From Candidatus Cloacimonadota bacterium (GTDB lineage Bacteria > Cloacimonadota > Cloacimonadia > Cloacimonadales > Cloacimonadaceae), in assembly GCA_012728875.1 (NCBI GenBank), contig JAAYEF010000031.1, positions 62,001 to 126,000 of the forward strand: DNA of 64,000 bases. The letters are read 5' to 3'. The notes beneath the pieces were generated by a model. It ran no database searches and was not told the origin of the DNA. It was given only the letters and a program-made list of their open reading frames with translations. Every line of letters starts with the position of its first letter. Position 1 is the first letter of the stretch. This document shows, piece by piece, positions 1 through 8,018 of the stretch. A program made the position numbers and the translations under genes.

Positions 1-1
1 C

Positions 2-3000
2 GATTTCCATCTGCGCGACCGCATCCTCTACAATATCGGCTATCTGAGCAGCGAAACAAAAAAGACGGATAAGACCAACAAAATAGATGATTTCTACATC
101 CGCAACCCCCACCAGGATCGTCCTGATGGCTTTAAGATCAGCGAGGCGGACTTCACCGAAGCCATCGAAGCCTACACCGAACTGACGGATTCTGGAAAAT
201 ATAACGACTCACCATACTATGACGAAGCCATCTACCGCCTGGGAATGCTGTATTTCCTGATCGGCTCCGATGCCGAGCACCCAATCGAATACTACGAAAA
301 AGCAATCCAACGTTTTGATGGTTTGGTGGCCAAACCCCAAAGCAATTACCACTTTGAAGCCCTCTATGAAAGAGCCTGGGTGTATATGAACCAAGGCGAT
401 GAAGCTGCCTTGAAGCTTGCTTTGAAAGACTTTGTGGACGTGTTGGCTGCCGCCGATTCCCGCAAGATCCGGGATGAAAATCTGGCTCAGGACTACAAGG
501 TAAATGCCATCGACAATAGCGCCTACTGTCTGATTGCTTTGGATGGCGCTGATTTTTATCAACTTGCCAAAGGCGTTCAGGAAGTGAACACCGTGATGGC
601 AGGCTATTCAGACACCCAGGTCAAGAGCCTGATTTTGGAAAAGGCGGCACAGCTGAAGGTCGATCTCGACGCTCCCTTGCAAGCCATTGACTTCATGGAG
701 CTTAAGCTGCATACATCACCTCTTGAACTCACCAACCCCGCTCTGGCGGATTCCATCATCAAGCTTTACCACACACCCGGCCTGCATTTGCGTCCTGGCA
801 CCGATCTTGCCCGCGTCCGCAGCCAAAAGTATGATGACATAAAAAGAAATTACGGCAGCGGAAAAGCTTGGTACAATCAAAATGTGATGGACAAAGATCT
901 CACAGAACCTGTTTTGGTTCAGCAGCTTGAGGTGATCCACGACGCTTACGAAAACATCCGCATTCGCCACTACAACAATCTGCTGGATTCCGCCTCTGAG
1001 GAAGATAAAACCCTTTATGATGAACACGTTGCCAGTTTTGAAGGCTATGTGGAGCTTTTTGAATCCAAGCAGGCCTTGGCAGATTTCAAGGATGAAAACC
1101 GCAGAGCTGCCACCATCCTGGCAAGTGCGATGGCTGAAAAGCGCAATAATGCGAAAGACTATCAAAGTGCTGTCCAAGTTTTGCAAGCTTACAACAACGA
1201 TTTCAAGCAAAACCCCGACTATTTCAACAACGAAGGTTTGATATATCAATATAACCAGAATATCTTCAACGAACTGAATCCGCAGTTCGACAAACCCGGG
1301 TTCAAACCCGTTGCCGGCCTGCCTCAAAGCAGGAAGGATCTTTATGAAAAGTATCGCGATGCAGCGTTGAAGTTTTACTCCGTTCTGCTGGGTTCGCAAA
1401 ATCCGGATGCCAGAAACGGTGCCCCGGCCATTTTGATGGAACTGGCGGAAGTCGAACTGAAACAGGACCGTCCCCAGGATGCCAAAACCCGCTATATGGC
1501 CATTTTGGACAGCGGCATCCGTTTGGACAAAGTCACCAGCAGAAGCCTGTATTTGAACCTCGCTCAGATCGAGGAAAAAGCAGAAAACTACACCGAAGCG
1601 GAAAGAATGTATATCGCCGCCAAGGATTTTGCCAACGATAATGCCGATGCGGTTGAGATTGAAAACCTTGTTCGCCTCCAGATTCAAAACAACTATGAAA
1701 AAGCGGAAAAATCCGGCGACCATCTCACCGTTGCGCAAGAACTTATGCGTCTTTCGGAAAAGTTTGCCAACGAGCCTGCACGCAGCCAGGGCTACGTGTT
1801 CCAAGCTTCCGAGGCTTATCTGAAAGCCGGGGAATTCAATCGCGCCATCGAGCTTAAAACCGGATTGTCCCGTCAAAAATCATCTCTCGATGAGAAATAC
1901 GCCCTCTACGAGCAAAGCTGGGTGATCGCCCGCGACAAGCTGAAAGACCCAGCCAAGACCAAGGCTCTGAAAAACGAATTCATTCGGGATTTCCCTTCCA
2001 GCAACTATGCTTTCCACCTCCGGGTTGAGCTCATTGAAGAGCTGAAAAAAGAGCCTGCCAAGCTGGGCAACGCCGCCGAAATGTATGTGCAGCTCCACAA
2101 TGACGTCAAGGCTGGTTCCATCGACAGCGGCGATCTCACCGCCCAAGACGTATATCTCTGGGCCATCGATATTTACCTTGATCAAAAAAATGAAGACAAG
2201 GTGATTGAGACCCTCAGCTACTTTGTTCGCACCTATCCCGCGCACGCAAAAACAGAGGATTTTCTTGCCATTTTGGCAGACACACACCTTGCCCGGGGCA
2301 ATGAAGACGAATTTGAAAATTACGCGCGCGAACTCTATTTGAAAAACAAAAAGAAGAGCGACCGCTATTTGGTGGTGGCAAACCGCAAGTTGGGAGCTTT
2401 GGCTCAGGAGTTCGACGCCGCCTACGAAGAAAAAAACTGGGGTCTGGCTTTTGAAAAACGTGACGATTTCAAGCAATTGGAATCCAAGTATAAGGCTGAA
2501 GGACTGAAAGTGGACACCGCCAACGCCCTGGAAGCCTTTGGCTATGCCGAGCAGGAATTTGCCGCCATCCAAGCCAGAGAAAATTTCCTGACCACTTTTG
2601 ATCGCCAGATGAGCAGCATTGAAAAAGGAACCTTCCTCACCAGCACTCCAAACCAGCTGATTCCCGTGAATGCTCAAACCACATGGCAGCAGCATCTTTT
2701 TGGCGGATCTCAAAACAGAGTGCCAAGCTTCAAGGATAGAACCGAACTCGAATTGGAAAAGATCGTGAAACTGCTCAGTAATCGGGAAGCAGACCATCTG
2801 GACAACGAACGCCGTCTTCGCGCCCTCAGCCTGAGCGCCATGATCAACGACCATGCTGCCAAAGTGGTTCAAACCCAGATTGAAAAATATATCGAAGTGG
2901 CAAGTGAGCTGTCCGGCTTCAGAGATCGCAAGAAATACAGCCAAGCCCAGTTTGATAAACTGATCAACGAGCAGATCCTGCCTTACTCACAGCCTTATGT

Positions 3001-4066
3001 GGATCTGTTTTTGGATAGCTCCAGCGCCATCTATCTGGATATTTACAACAATTATTTCACCGCCGGATACTACGATAAACACACGAACACAGCGGAAGAC
3101 AAGCTCTTGGAACGCAATCTCTTGCCGGATTATGCAGAGGAGCCCTATCCCCTGAATGCAGATTGGAAGATCAGCCTCGTGAAGCCAAACGGCAGCAGCC
3201 AAAAGCTCAATGCTTCCAGTTTCGGATTGGAAACCATGAACAACGGTCGCGACCTGGCTTCCAGCGATATCCCTGCCGGCAACAGCCTGCTTCTGGAACG
3301 CGAATTCGACTTCCCTGCAAAGCCTGAGTTTGCATACCTTTATCTTGTTTTTAACCAGCAGCCGCAGATCATTCTGAACTCACAAACCCTGGAGCCGGTT
3401 TACATTCCTGTGGACGAGCTTGGCTCTGGCAAGGTTTACGCGCTACGCATCCCCGGAGAAGCCTTCAGGGATGGAAAAAACAGCTTCAAGGGCACTTTCA
3501 CAAACGCCACCGTGGATAACGCCCCGATTCGCTTTGCCGCCAGCTTCTTCTTTGAAGCGGTTGAAGTTTCCTATGAACTGCCTCTGCAAACCGATAATAT
3601 CGTTTCGGACACGGACTGGATCGTGATTGTAAAAGATCCTGAAACCGGTGAAGAAAGCAGGTCAAACGCCGTTCTGGCAGGAAAATTTGACCTCCTTGTG
3701 GATAGATCCAGCCTGCTCACGGATTCTTCTGTGCAGACCATTTGGGCGGACGAAACGCAGGGTTTCATGTATGAAACGGTAATATTTGAAAAACAGTTTG
3801 AGGTGGAGATGGATTTGGTGGAAGCTCATCTGGATTTTGTGGCGCCGATCAGCGCCCAGATCCTCTTGAATGGAAAGCCCTTGGGCAAGCCCTACGAAAT
3901 CAGCAGCGACGCCCAACCATCATATCACGCCAATCCCATTCAGGTGGATTTGCCAACCACAAGCCTGCGCAGGGGAAAAAACACCCTCCGGATTGAGGTT
4001 TACAATACTTCCCTGGATCGCGGAATGATGGCTCAGATCAGTTTTACACAGTTCTCCCAGGAGTGA
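2..4066 (+). CDS. Giant TPR-repeat protein with C-terminal beta-sandwich repeats (5' partial)
   Basis: The frame is open from the left edge, so the start and any signal peptide lie outside the window; about 1,354 residues are visible. Most of the protein is helical TPR-like repeats (for example EYYEKAIQRFDG, KTRYMAILDSG, AERMYIAAKDF). From about base 3,150 it becomes beta-rich and contains two related segments, each with a hydrophobic strand (LLEREFDFP; VIFEKQFEV), a QI(I)LN turn and an R-x-G-K-N motif (FRDGKNSF; LRRGKNTL) like galactose-binding-type sandwich domains. It heads the operon with the ExbB/ExbD motor genes: the next start is 5 bases after its stop. I infer a periplasmic or outer-membrane-facing scaffold of that machine. 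TPR architecture is clear; the exact role is unknown. Confidence 0.8.
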   Translation, partial: DFHLRDRILYNIGYLSSETKKTDKTNKIDDFYIRNPHQDRPDGFKISEADFTEAIEAYTELTDSGKYNDSPYYDEAIYRLGMLYFLIGSDAEHPIEYYEKAIQRFDGLVAKPQSNYHFEALYERAWVYMNQGDEAALKLALKDFVDVLAAADSRKIRDENLAQDYKVNAIDNSAYCLIALDGADFYQLAKGVQEVNTVMAGYSDTQVKSLILEKAAQLKVDLDAPLQAIDFMELKLHTSPLELTNPALADSIIKLYHTPGLHLRPGTDLARVRSQKYDDIKRNYGSGKAWYNQNVMDKDLTEPVLVQQLEVIHDAYENIRIRHYNNLLDSASEEDKTLYDEHVASFEGYVELFESKQALADFKDENRRAATILASAMAEKRNNAKDYQSAVQVLQAYNNDFKQNPDYFNNEGLIYQYNQNIFNELNPQFDKPGFKPVAGLPQSRKDLYEKYRDAALKFYSVLLGSQNPDARNGAPAILMELAEVELKQDRPQDAKTRYMAILDSGIRLDKVTSRSLYLNLAQIEEKAENYTEAERMYIAAKDFANDNADAVEIENLVRLQIQNNYEKAEKSGDHLTVAQELMRLSEKFANEPARSQGYVFQASEAYLKAGEFNRAIELKTGLSRQKSSLDEKYALYEQSWVIARDKLKDPAKTKALKNEFIRDFPSSNYAFHLRVELIEELKKEPAKLGNAAEMYVQLHNDVKAGSIDSGDLTAQDVYLWAIDIYLDQKNEDKVIETLSYFVRTYPAHAKTEDFLAILADTHLARGNEDEFENYARELYLKNKKKSDRYLVVANRKLGALAQEFDAAYEEKNWGLAFEKRDDFKQLESKYKAEGLKVDTANALEAFGYAEQEFAAIQARENFLTTFDRQMSSIEKGTFLTSTPNQLIPVNAQTTWQQHLFGGSQNRVPSFKDRTELELEKIVKLLSNREADHLDNERRLRALSLSAMINDHAAKVVQTQIEKYIEVASELSGFRDRKKYSQAQFDKLINEQILPYSQPYVDLFLDSSSAIYLDIYNNYFTAGYYDKHTNTAEDKLLERNLLPDYAEEPYPLNADWKISLVKPNGSSQKLNASSFGLETMNNGRDLASSDIPAGNSLLLEREFDFPAKPEFAYLYLVFNQQPQIILNSQTLEPVYIPVDELGSGKVYALRIPGEAFRDGKNSFKGTFTNATVDNAPIRFAASFFFEAVEVSYELPLQTDNIVSDTDWIVIVKDPETGEESRSNAVLAGKFDLLVDRSSLLTDSSVQTIWADETQGFMYETVIFEKQFEVEMDLVEAHLDFVAPISAQILLNGKPLGKPYEISSDAQPSYHANPIQVDLPTTSLRRGKNTLRIEVYNTSLDRGMMAQISFTQFSQE

Positions 4067-4071
4067 CATAA

Positions 4072-4359
4072 ATGAAGAAACTTTTAACACTCAGTGCCCT
4101 GCTTCTGTTTGGCATCACGTTTTGCCTGGCCCAAACCGAAAACACATCGGTTCAGGCGCAAGACGAGATCCCAGAGCTTCAGATCCAGATCAAGGCCATG
4201 ATGCCCGACATCAGTGTGGTCCAGATCAAAACCGATACCTATGCGCCGGCCGCCAAATATGATTTCACCATCACTCCCGAGGTGATCAGGCAGGCCAGCA
4301 AACAACAACTTGAAAATTGGAACCAAAAAATAAAGAAATGGCTAGAGGAGTCAAAATGA
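4072..4359 (+). CDS. Small secreted protein of unknown function
   Basis: A 95-residue protein with a typical signal peptide (MKKLLTLSALLLFGITFCLAQ; cleavage probably after CLA). The mature part of about 75 residues is polar and ends in an amphipathic helix (QLENWNQKIKKWLEESK). No family was recognised. It sits 5 bases after the giant TPR gene and its stop codon overlaps the ATG of the ExbB-like gene (ATGA), so it is translated as part of the motor operon. A small periplasmic partner of the motor is a reasonable inference, nothing more. Confidence 0.7.
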   Translation: MKKLLTLSALLLFGITFCLAQTENTSVQAQDEIPELQIQIKAMMPDISVVQIKTDTYAPAAKYDFTITPEVIRQASKQQLENWNQKIKKWLEESK

Positions 4360-5114
4360 AAGCTAAACATATCGTTCTCGTGATCCTAACATTATTCGTT
4401 GCGGTTGGAGCCCTTTCAGCTCAAACTACAGCCACAGCCCAAACAGAAACCGTGAATCTTGCCACCATCTTCAAGGATAGCGGGGTTTTTGGTTATATCA
4501 TTGTGCTGGTTTTCCTGATCGGCATAGTTTATGCAGTCGTGCGCTATGTCCAGCTTTACCACAGGGAAAAAATCAACGCCCAAAACCTTTACAAAAGCCT
4601 CAAAGGCTACATCAAGAACAACCAGATCGATGAAGCCATCAAAATCACCGACAAGCTGAAAAGCACCACCCTCGGTTTCATCTTCTTCAGCGGTCTTTCG
4701 GTTTACAAAGATGTGCGCCAGAGCGCGAAATCCCATGAAGATCTCAGCGACCAAGTCCAGAACGCTTTCGACGAAGCCGTTCTGCAAAAAGTTTACAAGC
4801 TGGATGCCGGCCTCTTCTGGTTTGACACCCTGGCTCAGGTTTGCACCTATTTGGGGCTTCTGGGAACGATTTGGGGCCTTCTGCAAGCTTTCGCAGCTCT
4901 CAGCAACCCTGAAATCGCCGACGCCAAGAAAAACCTTCTGCTCTCAGCCGGAATCAAAACCGCCATCGGAACCACTGCGCTGGGACTGTTGGCTGCCATC
5001 CCGCTCACATTCATCAAAGGATGGCTGATGGGCAGAGCTCAAAAGCTGATCAACGAAATCGACGAATATAGCGTTAAACTGATTAACTACATCAATATCT
5101 CAGCAAAAGGATAA
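4356..5114 (+). CDS. MotA/TolQ/ExbB-family proton channel protein
   Basis: 252 residues. The ATG at 4356 is preferred over an upstream one because AGAGGAG lies just before it and it overlaps the previous stop. The N-terminus looks like a signal or anchor segment (residues 5-22), followed by three membrane segments at about 44-66, 158-180 and 200-224. The second contains YLGLLGTIWGLLQAF, the signature region of TolQ/ExbB, and the third follows GIKTAIGTTALGLLAAIP, also typical. In this family a pentamer surrounds an ExbD/TolR dimer and couples proton flow across the inner membrane to work in the periplasm. Two ExbD-like genes follow directly. Like some TolQ/ExbB relatives it has an N-terminal extension with its own hydrophobic stretch. 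Confidence 0.92.
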   Translation: MKAKHIVLVILTLFVAVGALSAQTTATAQTETVNLATIFKDSGVFGYIIVLVFLIGIVYAVVRYVQLYHREKINAQNLYKSLKGYIKNNQIDEAIKITDKLKSTTLGFIFFSGLSVYKDVRQSAKSHEDLSDQVQNAFDEAVLQKVYKLDAGLFWFDTLAQVCTYLGLLGTIWGLLQAFAALSNPEIADAKKNLLLSAGIKTAIGTTALGLLAAIPLTFIKGWLMGRAQKLINEIDEYSVKLINYINISAKG

Positions 5115-5118
5115 GAAA

Positions 5119-5655
5119 ATGGCATACCGTCCTTCAGCAGGAAGGAACCAACGCCCAGTTAGCGAGCCAAAGATTCCGGACATCACTCCGATCATGAATC
5201 TTTTTCTCACCATCATCCCTTTTCTGCTTTTGATGTTGGTGATAACCCAGGTGGCGCTGGTGGCCTTCAACTTTTCCGCCGCTCCTCCGGGTGCGTCGGC
5301 CACGGTCGATGGCACTGCTGGTCCCAAACAGGATATTCCGGATATCACAGTGATCATCATGGCCTCAAGGGATTCCCTGAACACCACCATCCCTGGCTTT
5401 GAGATCAGGGAACCCGGAAAAGCCCCCATGATTGTGGATATGGTGGATGGACGGTTTGATTATGTCGCGCTCAACGCCAGCCTGAAACGGATCAAGCAAG
5501 ATTATCCCAATCTGAACGACATCAGTGTGGCGCCATACGATAATGTGGAATACAACGATCTGATCAAAACCATCGACATCTGCCGCAGCAACGATTTTAG
5601 CGGGGTTCACTACAAAGCTCCTCAAGTTCGATATTATGTGGGAGGAAGTTCATGA
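5119..5655 (+). CDS. ExbD/TolR-family protein, membrane Asp replaced by Asn
   Basis: 178 residues: a short cytoplasmic tail, one membrane helix (about 22-47) and a periplasmic domain ending in KAPQVRYYVGGSS. The helix begins IPDITPIMNLFLTIIPFLLL, matching the ExbD pattern T-P-x-x-D-x-x-L, but the position of the essential proton-carrying aspartate is Asn27. It starts 4 bases after the ExbB-like gene and overlaps the next ExbD gene by ATGA. Family assignment is solid; with Asn in the channel it may be a structural rather than conducting member of a mixed ExbD pair (inference). Confidence 0.88.
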   Translation: MAYRPSAGRNQRPVSEPKIPDITPIMNLFLTIIPFLLLMLVITQVALVAFNFSAAPPGASATVDGTAGPKQDIPDITVIIMASRDSLNTTIPGFEIREPGKAPMIVDMVDGRFDYVALNASLKRIKQDYPNLNDISVAPYDNVEYNDLIKTIDICRSNDFSGVHYKAPQVRYYVGGSS

Positions 5656-6206
5656 GTCATCTGATGAAATCCAAAACCCTGAACCGCAAAGTGCGCAGAA
5701 AATTCCCAGAAAGCACCGGTCTTTCCATCATCTCGCTGGTGGACATCCTCACCATTCTGCTGGTTTTCCTGATGAAAAACGTGTCCATGGAAGTGCAAAA
5801 ACACACCATGCCAAACAACATGACCTTCCCCGTCACCATGGAAAAACGTGATCTGCTGGAAAACAAGGGAACCACCCTGGTCCAGATTTATACCGACCGC
5901 ATTTTGCTGGGAGAGCAAGGTCTCTATTTTGGAACTTTGGAAGAATTTGCCAGCGACTGGGAAAAACGGGAAGCCATCTTCAACTATCTGAAAAACACAG
6001 CCACTGAGATCCTGGCAGACAAAGATGCTGATGGCAATCCCAAAACCCCCACGGCACTGCTGATCCAGGCTGATCAAAGCGTACCATGCTGGTATATCAC
6101 AGAGTTTGTCAGCTTGGGAACCAGCTCATATCACGATTACATCTATTTTGCCACCCTCCTGGATACTGATTGGCTTGAAAAAAGTAAATCGAAAACCAGC
6201 GGGTAA
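5652..6206 (+). CDS. ExbD/TolR-family protein with conserved membrane Asp
   Basis: 184 residues with a basic N-terminal tail (NRKVRRKF) and one membrane helix (about 24-44), LSIISLVDILTILLVFLM, in which Asp31 occupies the ExbD/TolR proton-carrier position. The periplasmic part includes a segment reading ALLIQADQSVPCWYITEFV, resembling the ExbD core (v-x-i-x-a-D-x-x-v-x-y). It overlaps the preceding ExbD gene by four bases. Together with the Asn-bearing paralogue and the ExbB-like gene it would form the stator and plug of a proton-driven motor at the inner membrane. Confidence 0.9.
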   Translation: MSHLMKSKTLNRKVRRKFPESTGLSIISLVDILTILLVFLMKNVSMEVQKHTMPNNMTFPVTMEKRDLLENKGTTLVQIYTDRILLGEQGLYFGTLEEFASDWEKREAIFNYLKNTATEILADKDADGNPKTPTALLIQADQSVPCWYITEFVSLGTSSYHDYIYFATLLDTDWLEKSKSKTSG

Positions 6207-6215
6207 GGAGGTACG

Positions 6216-7727
6216 ATGGCAAAGACAATTTTAAACCTTCAACTGTTCTACCGCGGCAAGCATCTGGATACGATCCGGCAAAATGTCGACTTCAACAAAA
6301 GTTGGACAATCGGAACGGACAAGCATCTGTTCTGGCAGATCTTGGATACCGGCAGAAGCATGCCCCGCAAGCACAGATTCCTGGAAAAACGCGGAGCGGA
6401 CTACTATCTGCACCTCCCCGGCGGCTCAAACCTAAGCTGCAGCAAGGATGGCAGACCTCTGGATGCAAACGACCTTCAAAGCGGTGGCATCCTGTCCGGT
6501 TCTCTCTTGAAGCTGAATCCAAACCTTTCCGGAACTGTGCAGTTGAACCCGGACTATGAAATCCGCTTCGACTACACAGAACCCCGCGTTGTGGTTTTGA
6601 AACCTCAGGAACAGGCTGTGGTAAACAGCAGCATGCAGCCCAGAACCATGAGCTCCCAGGAACGCAACCAAACGGGCTTGATCCTGCTTTTCCTGATTCT
6701 GGGAATTGCCTTCGTGCTCATCTACGACCAGGTGATCAAACCCAGGCTGGACAAAGCCAGAGCGATTGTGGAACTTTCCGAACTGGAAAAAGCACGCCGC
6801 ATCGAAGCAGACAAAAGCCTTGTGGATCCTTCCAAAGCGACAACCGCGGAGCAGCTGGAACAGCAACAAACTGATGCCACTACTGGCGAAGAACCCAAAA
6901 AGACTGCCACCAGCAAATCCAAGACCGTGCCCAAAGGCACCGGAACACCCGGAGCTAAAGGCACTGGCACCACGGATGTGGGCAAGGTCTTTGGCAAACC
7001 CAGCAGCATTCCCGGAACTGGACATACAAGCTCGGGACCCCACTATAGCGTCACGAGCCTGCAGTCCTTTGTCACCGCAAACCCCGGAGTTCGTTCCGGA
7101 GATGGAATTGGTGGAATTGGCGGACCTGGCAGCTTCAATCCCAAGGCTTCCTCAGGTTTTGCCGGCACCTACGACCCGGGCAACATTCAGGGCTATGACC
7201 CCTCCGGTACCGGCGTTGGCAGGGTTGCAGACAAGCTTCCCCAGCAGGCTGGTTCGCTGTTGCCCCCCGGTGTTCCCACCCAAACCTTCACCGGCGATGC
7301 TTCCAAGCTGAGACCCTCCAGTTCCAGCCCAACGCAGTCCATTCCTTCGGCTCAGGAACAAGCCAAAAAAGTGACCCAGACAGTCACCACGCCGAAAGAC
7401 GTGAGCAAACTGGCTGAGCCGGAGGTCAAGATTCCCAAGCCTGCCTACACTGGCTCGGATGCCAACGTGATCTACAGTCAGGTTTCAGGCCGCAAAGGCC
7501 AGATCGAGCAGGCATATCGCCGCCACACTGCCATCAAAAGGCAGACCGGATCCATCACCGTTGTGATGAACATCGCTGATGATGGTGCGGTGAATGCTCA
7601 GGTCACTTCCAGCAGCAGCTCCTTTACCCCGGCGTTTCTGAACGAAGTGAAACAGATTGTGGAATCCTGGCGTTTCAACGTTTCTCAAGCAACCAAATAT
7701 CAATTTAGAGTGACTCTTACAGCCTAA
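6216..7727 (+). CDS. FHA-like / TM / TonB-AgmX-type C-terminal domain protein
   Basis: 503 residues, with GGAGG upstream of the ATG. Residues 1-120 look like a forkhead-associated fold (WTIGTDK, PRKHRFLEK, GSNLSCSKDGRPL), then a membrane helix at about 154-174 (GLILLFLILGIAFVLIYDQV), then a long Gly/Pro/Thr/Ser-rich linker (about 200-400) able to span the periplasm. The C-terminus (about 412-503; IEQAYRRHTAIKRQTGSITV, VVESWRF-like end) matches the AgmX/PglI or TonB C-terminal family. FHA-TM-linker-TonB order recalls GltG of the Myxococcus gliding machine, which works with a TolQ/TolR-type motor. It closes the operon; a terminator follows. Family parallels are knowledge of those families; the function here is inferred. 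Confidence 0.8.
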   Translation: MAKTILNLQLFYRGKHLDTIRQNVDFNKSWTIGTDKHLFWQILDTGRSMPRKHRFLEKRGADYYLHLPGGSNLSCSKDGRPLDANDLQSGGILSGSLLKLNPNLSGTVQLNPDYEIRFDYTEPRVVVLKPQEQAVVNSSMQPRTMSSQERNQTGLILLFLILGIAFVLIYDQVIKPRLDKARAIVELSELEKARRIEADKSLVDPSKATTAEQLEQQQTDATTGEEPKKTATSKSKTVPKGTGTPGAKGTGTTDVGKVFGKPSSIPGTGHTSSGPHYSVTSLQSFVTANPGVRSGDGIGGIGGPGSFNPKASSGFAGTYDPGNIQGYDPSGTGVGRVADKLPQQAGSLLPPGVPTQTFTGDASKLRPSSSSPTQSIPSAQEQAKKVTQTVTTPKDVSKLAEPEVKIPKPAYTGSDANVIYSQVSGRKGQIEQAYRRHTAIKRQTGSITVVMNIADDGAVNAQVTSSSSSFTPAFLNEVKQIVESWRFNVSQATKYQFRVTLTA

Positions 7728-7746
7728 TATCAATCACGAGAAAATG

Positions 7747-7780
7747 GGCCCTGCAAAAAAATTGCGGGGCCTCTTTTTTT
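7747..7780 (+). terminator. Rho-independent terminator after the motor operon
   Basis: GGCCCTGC (7747-7754) pairs with GCGGGGCC (7764-7771) through one G-T pair, around an A/T-rich loop, and is followed by a T tract (7774-7780). It lies 20 bases after the last gene of the operon. The 240 bases between here and priA hold no gene; they carry one copy of a 19-bp sequence repeated near 44.36 kb. Confidence 0.85.
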
Positions 7781-7818
7781 GCCTACAAAATTCTGCCTGC
7801 GCGGCATGAGCCAGCCCC

Positions 7819-7837
7819 CTTCCTCCTTGGCTCCAGC
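7819..7837 (+). repeat. 19-bp dispersed intergenic repeat, copy 1
   Basis: CTTCCTCCTTGGCTCCAGC occurs here and, in reverse complement, at 44357-44375. Both copies sit in gaps just after terminators. No longer identity around the core was seen. Confidence 0.6.
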
Positions 7838-8018
7838 CTGAAGCTTATTGCATGGCTACCCGTATGCCTCGCCAAAAAGATTTGGGAGGCATTTAGGGAA
7901 TGTATGGGAAGTGTTTAGGATGGGACCAAGGGCGGGGCAGACCGCAGGGAATGAGTTGAGTCTGAACAATTCGGCAGATTTTAATTGACACAAAAGGGCA
8001 TACCTGCAGGCTTTCACC

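Noticed and set aside
2-4066. Long minus-strand open frames inside the giant TPR gene (for example 716-1876 and 1880-2944)
   Set aside because: They mirror the codon pattern of the plus-strand gene, have no ribosome sites, and their translations are hydrophobic and lack known domains.
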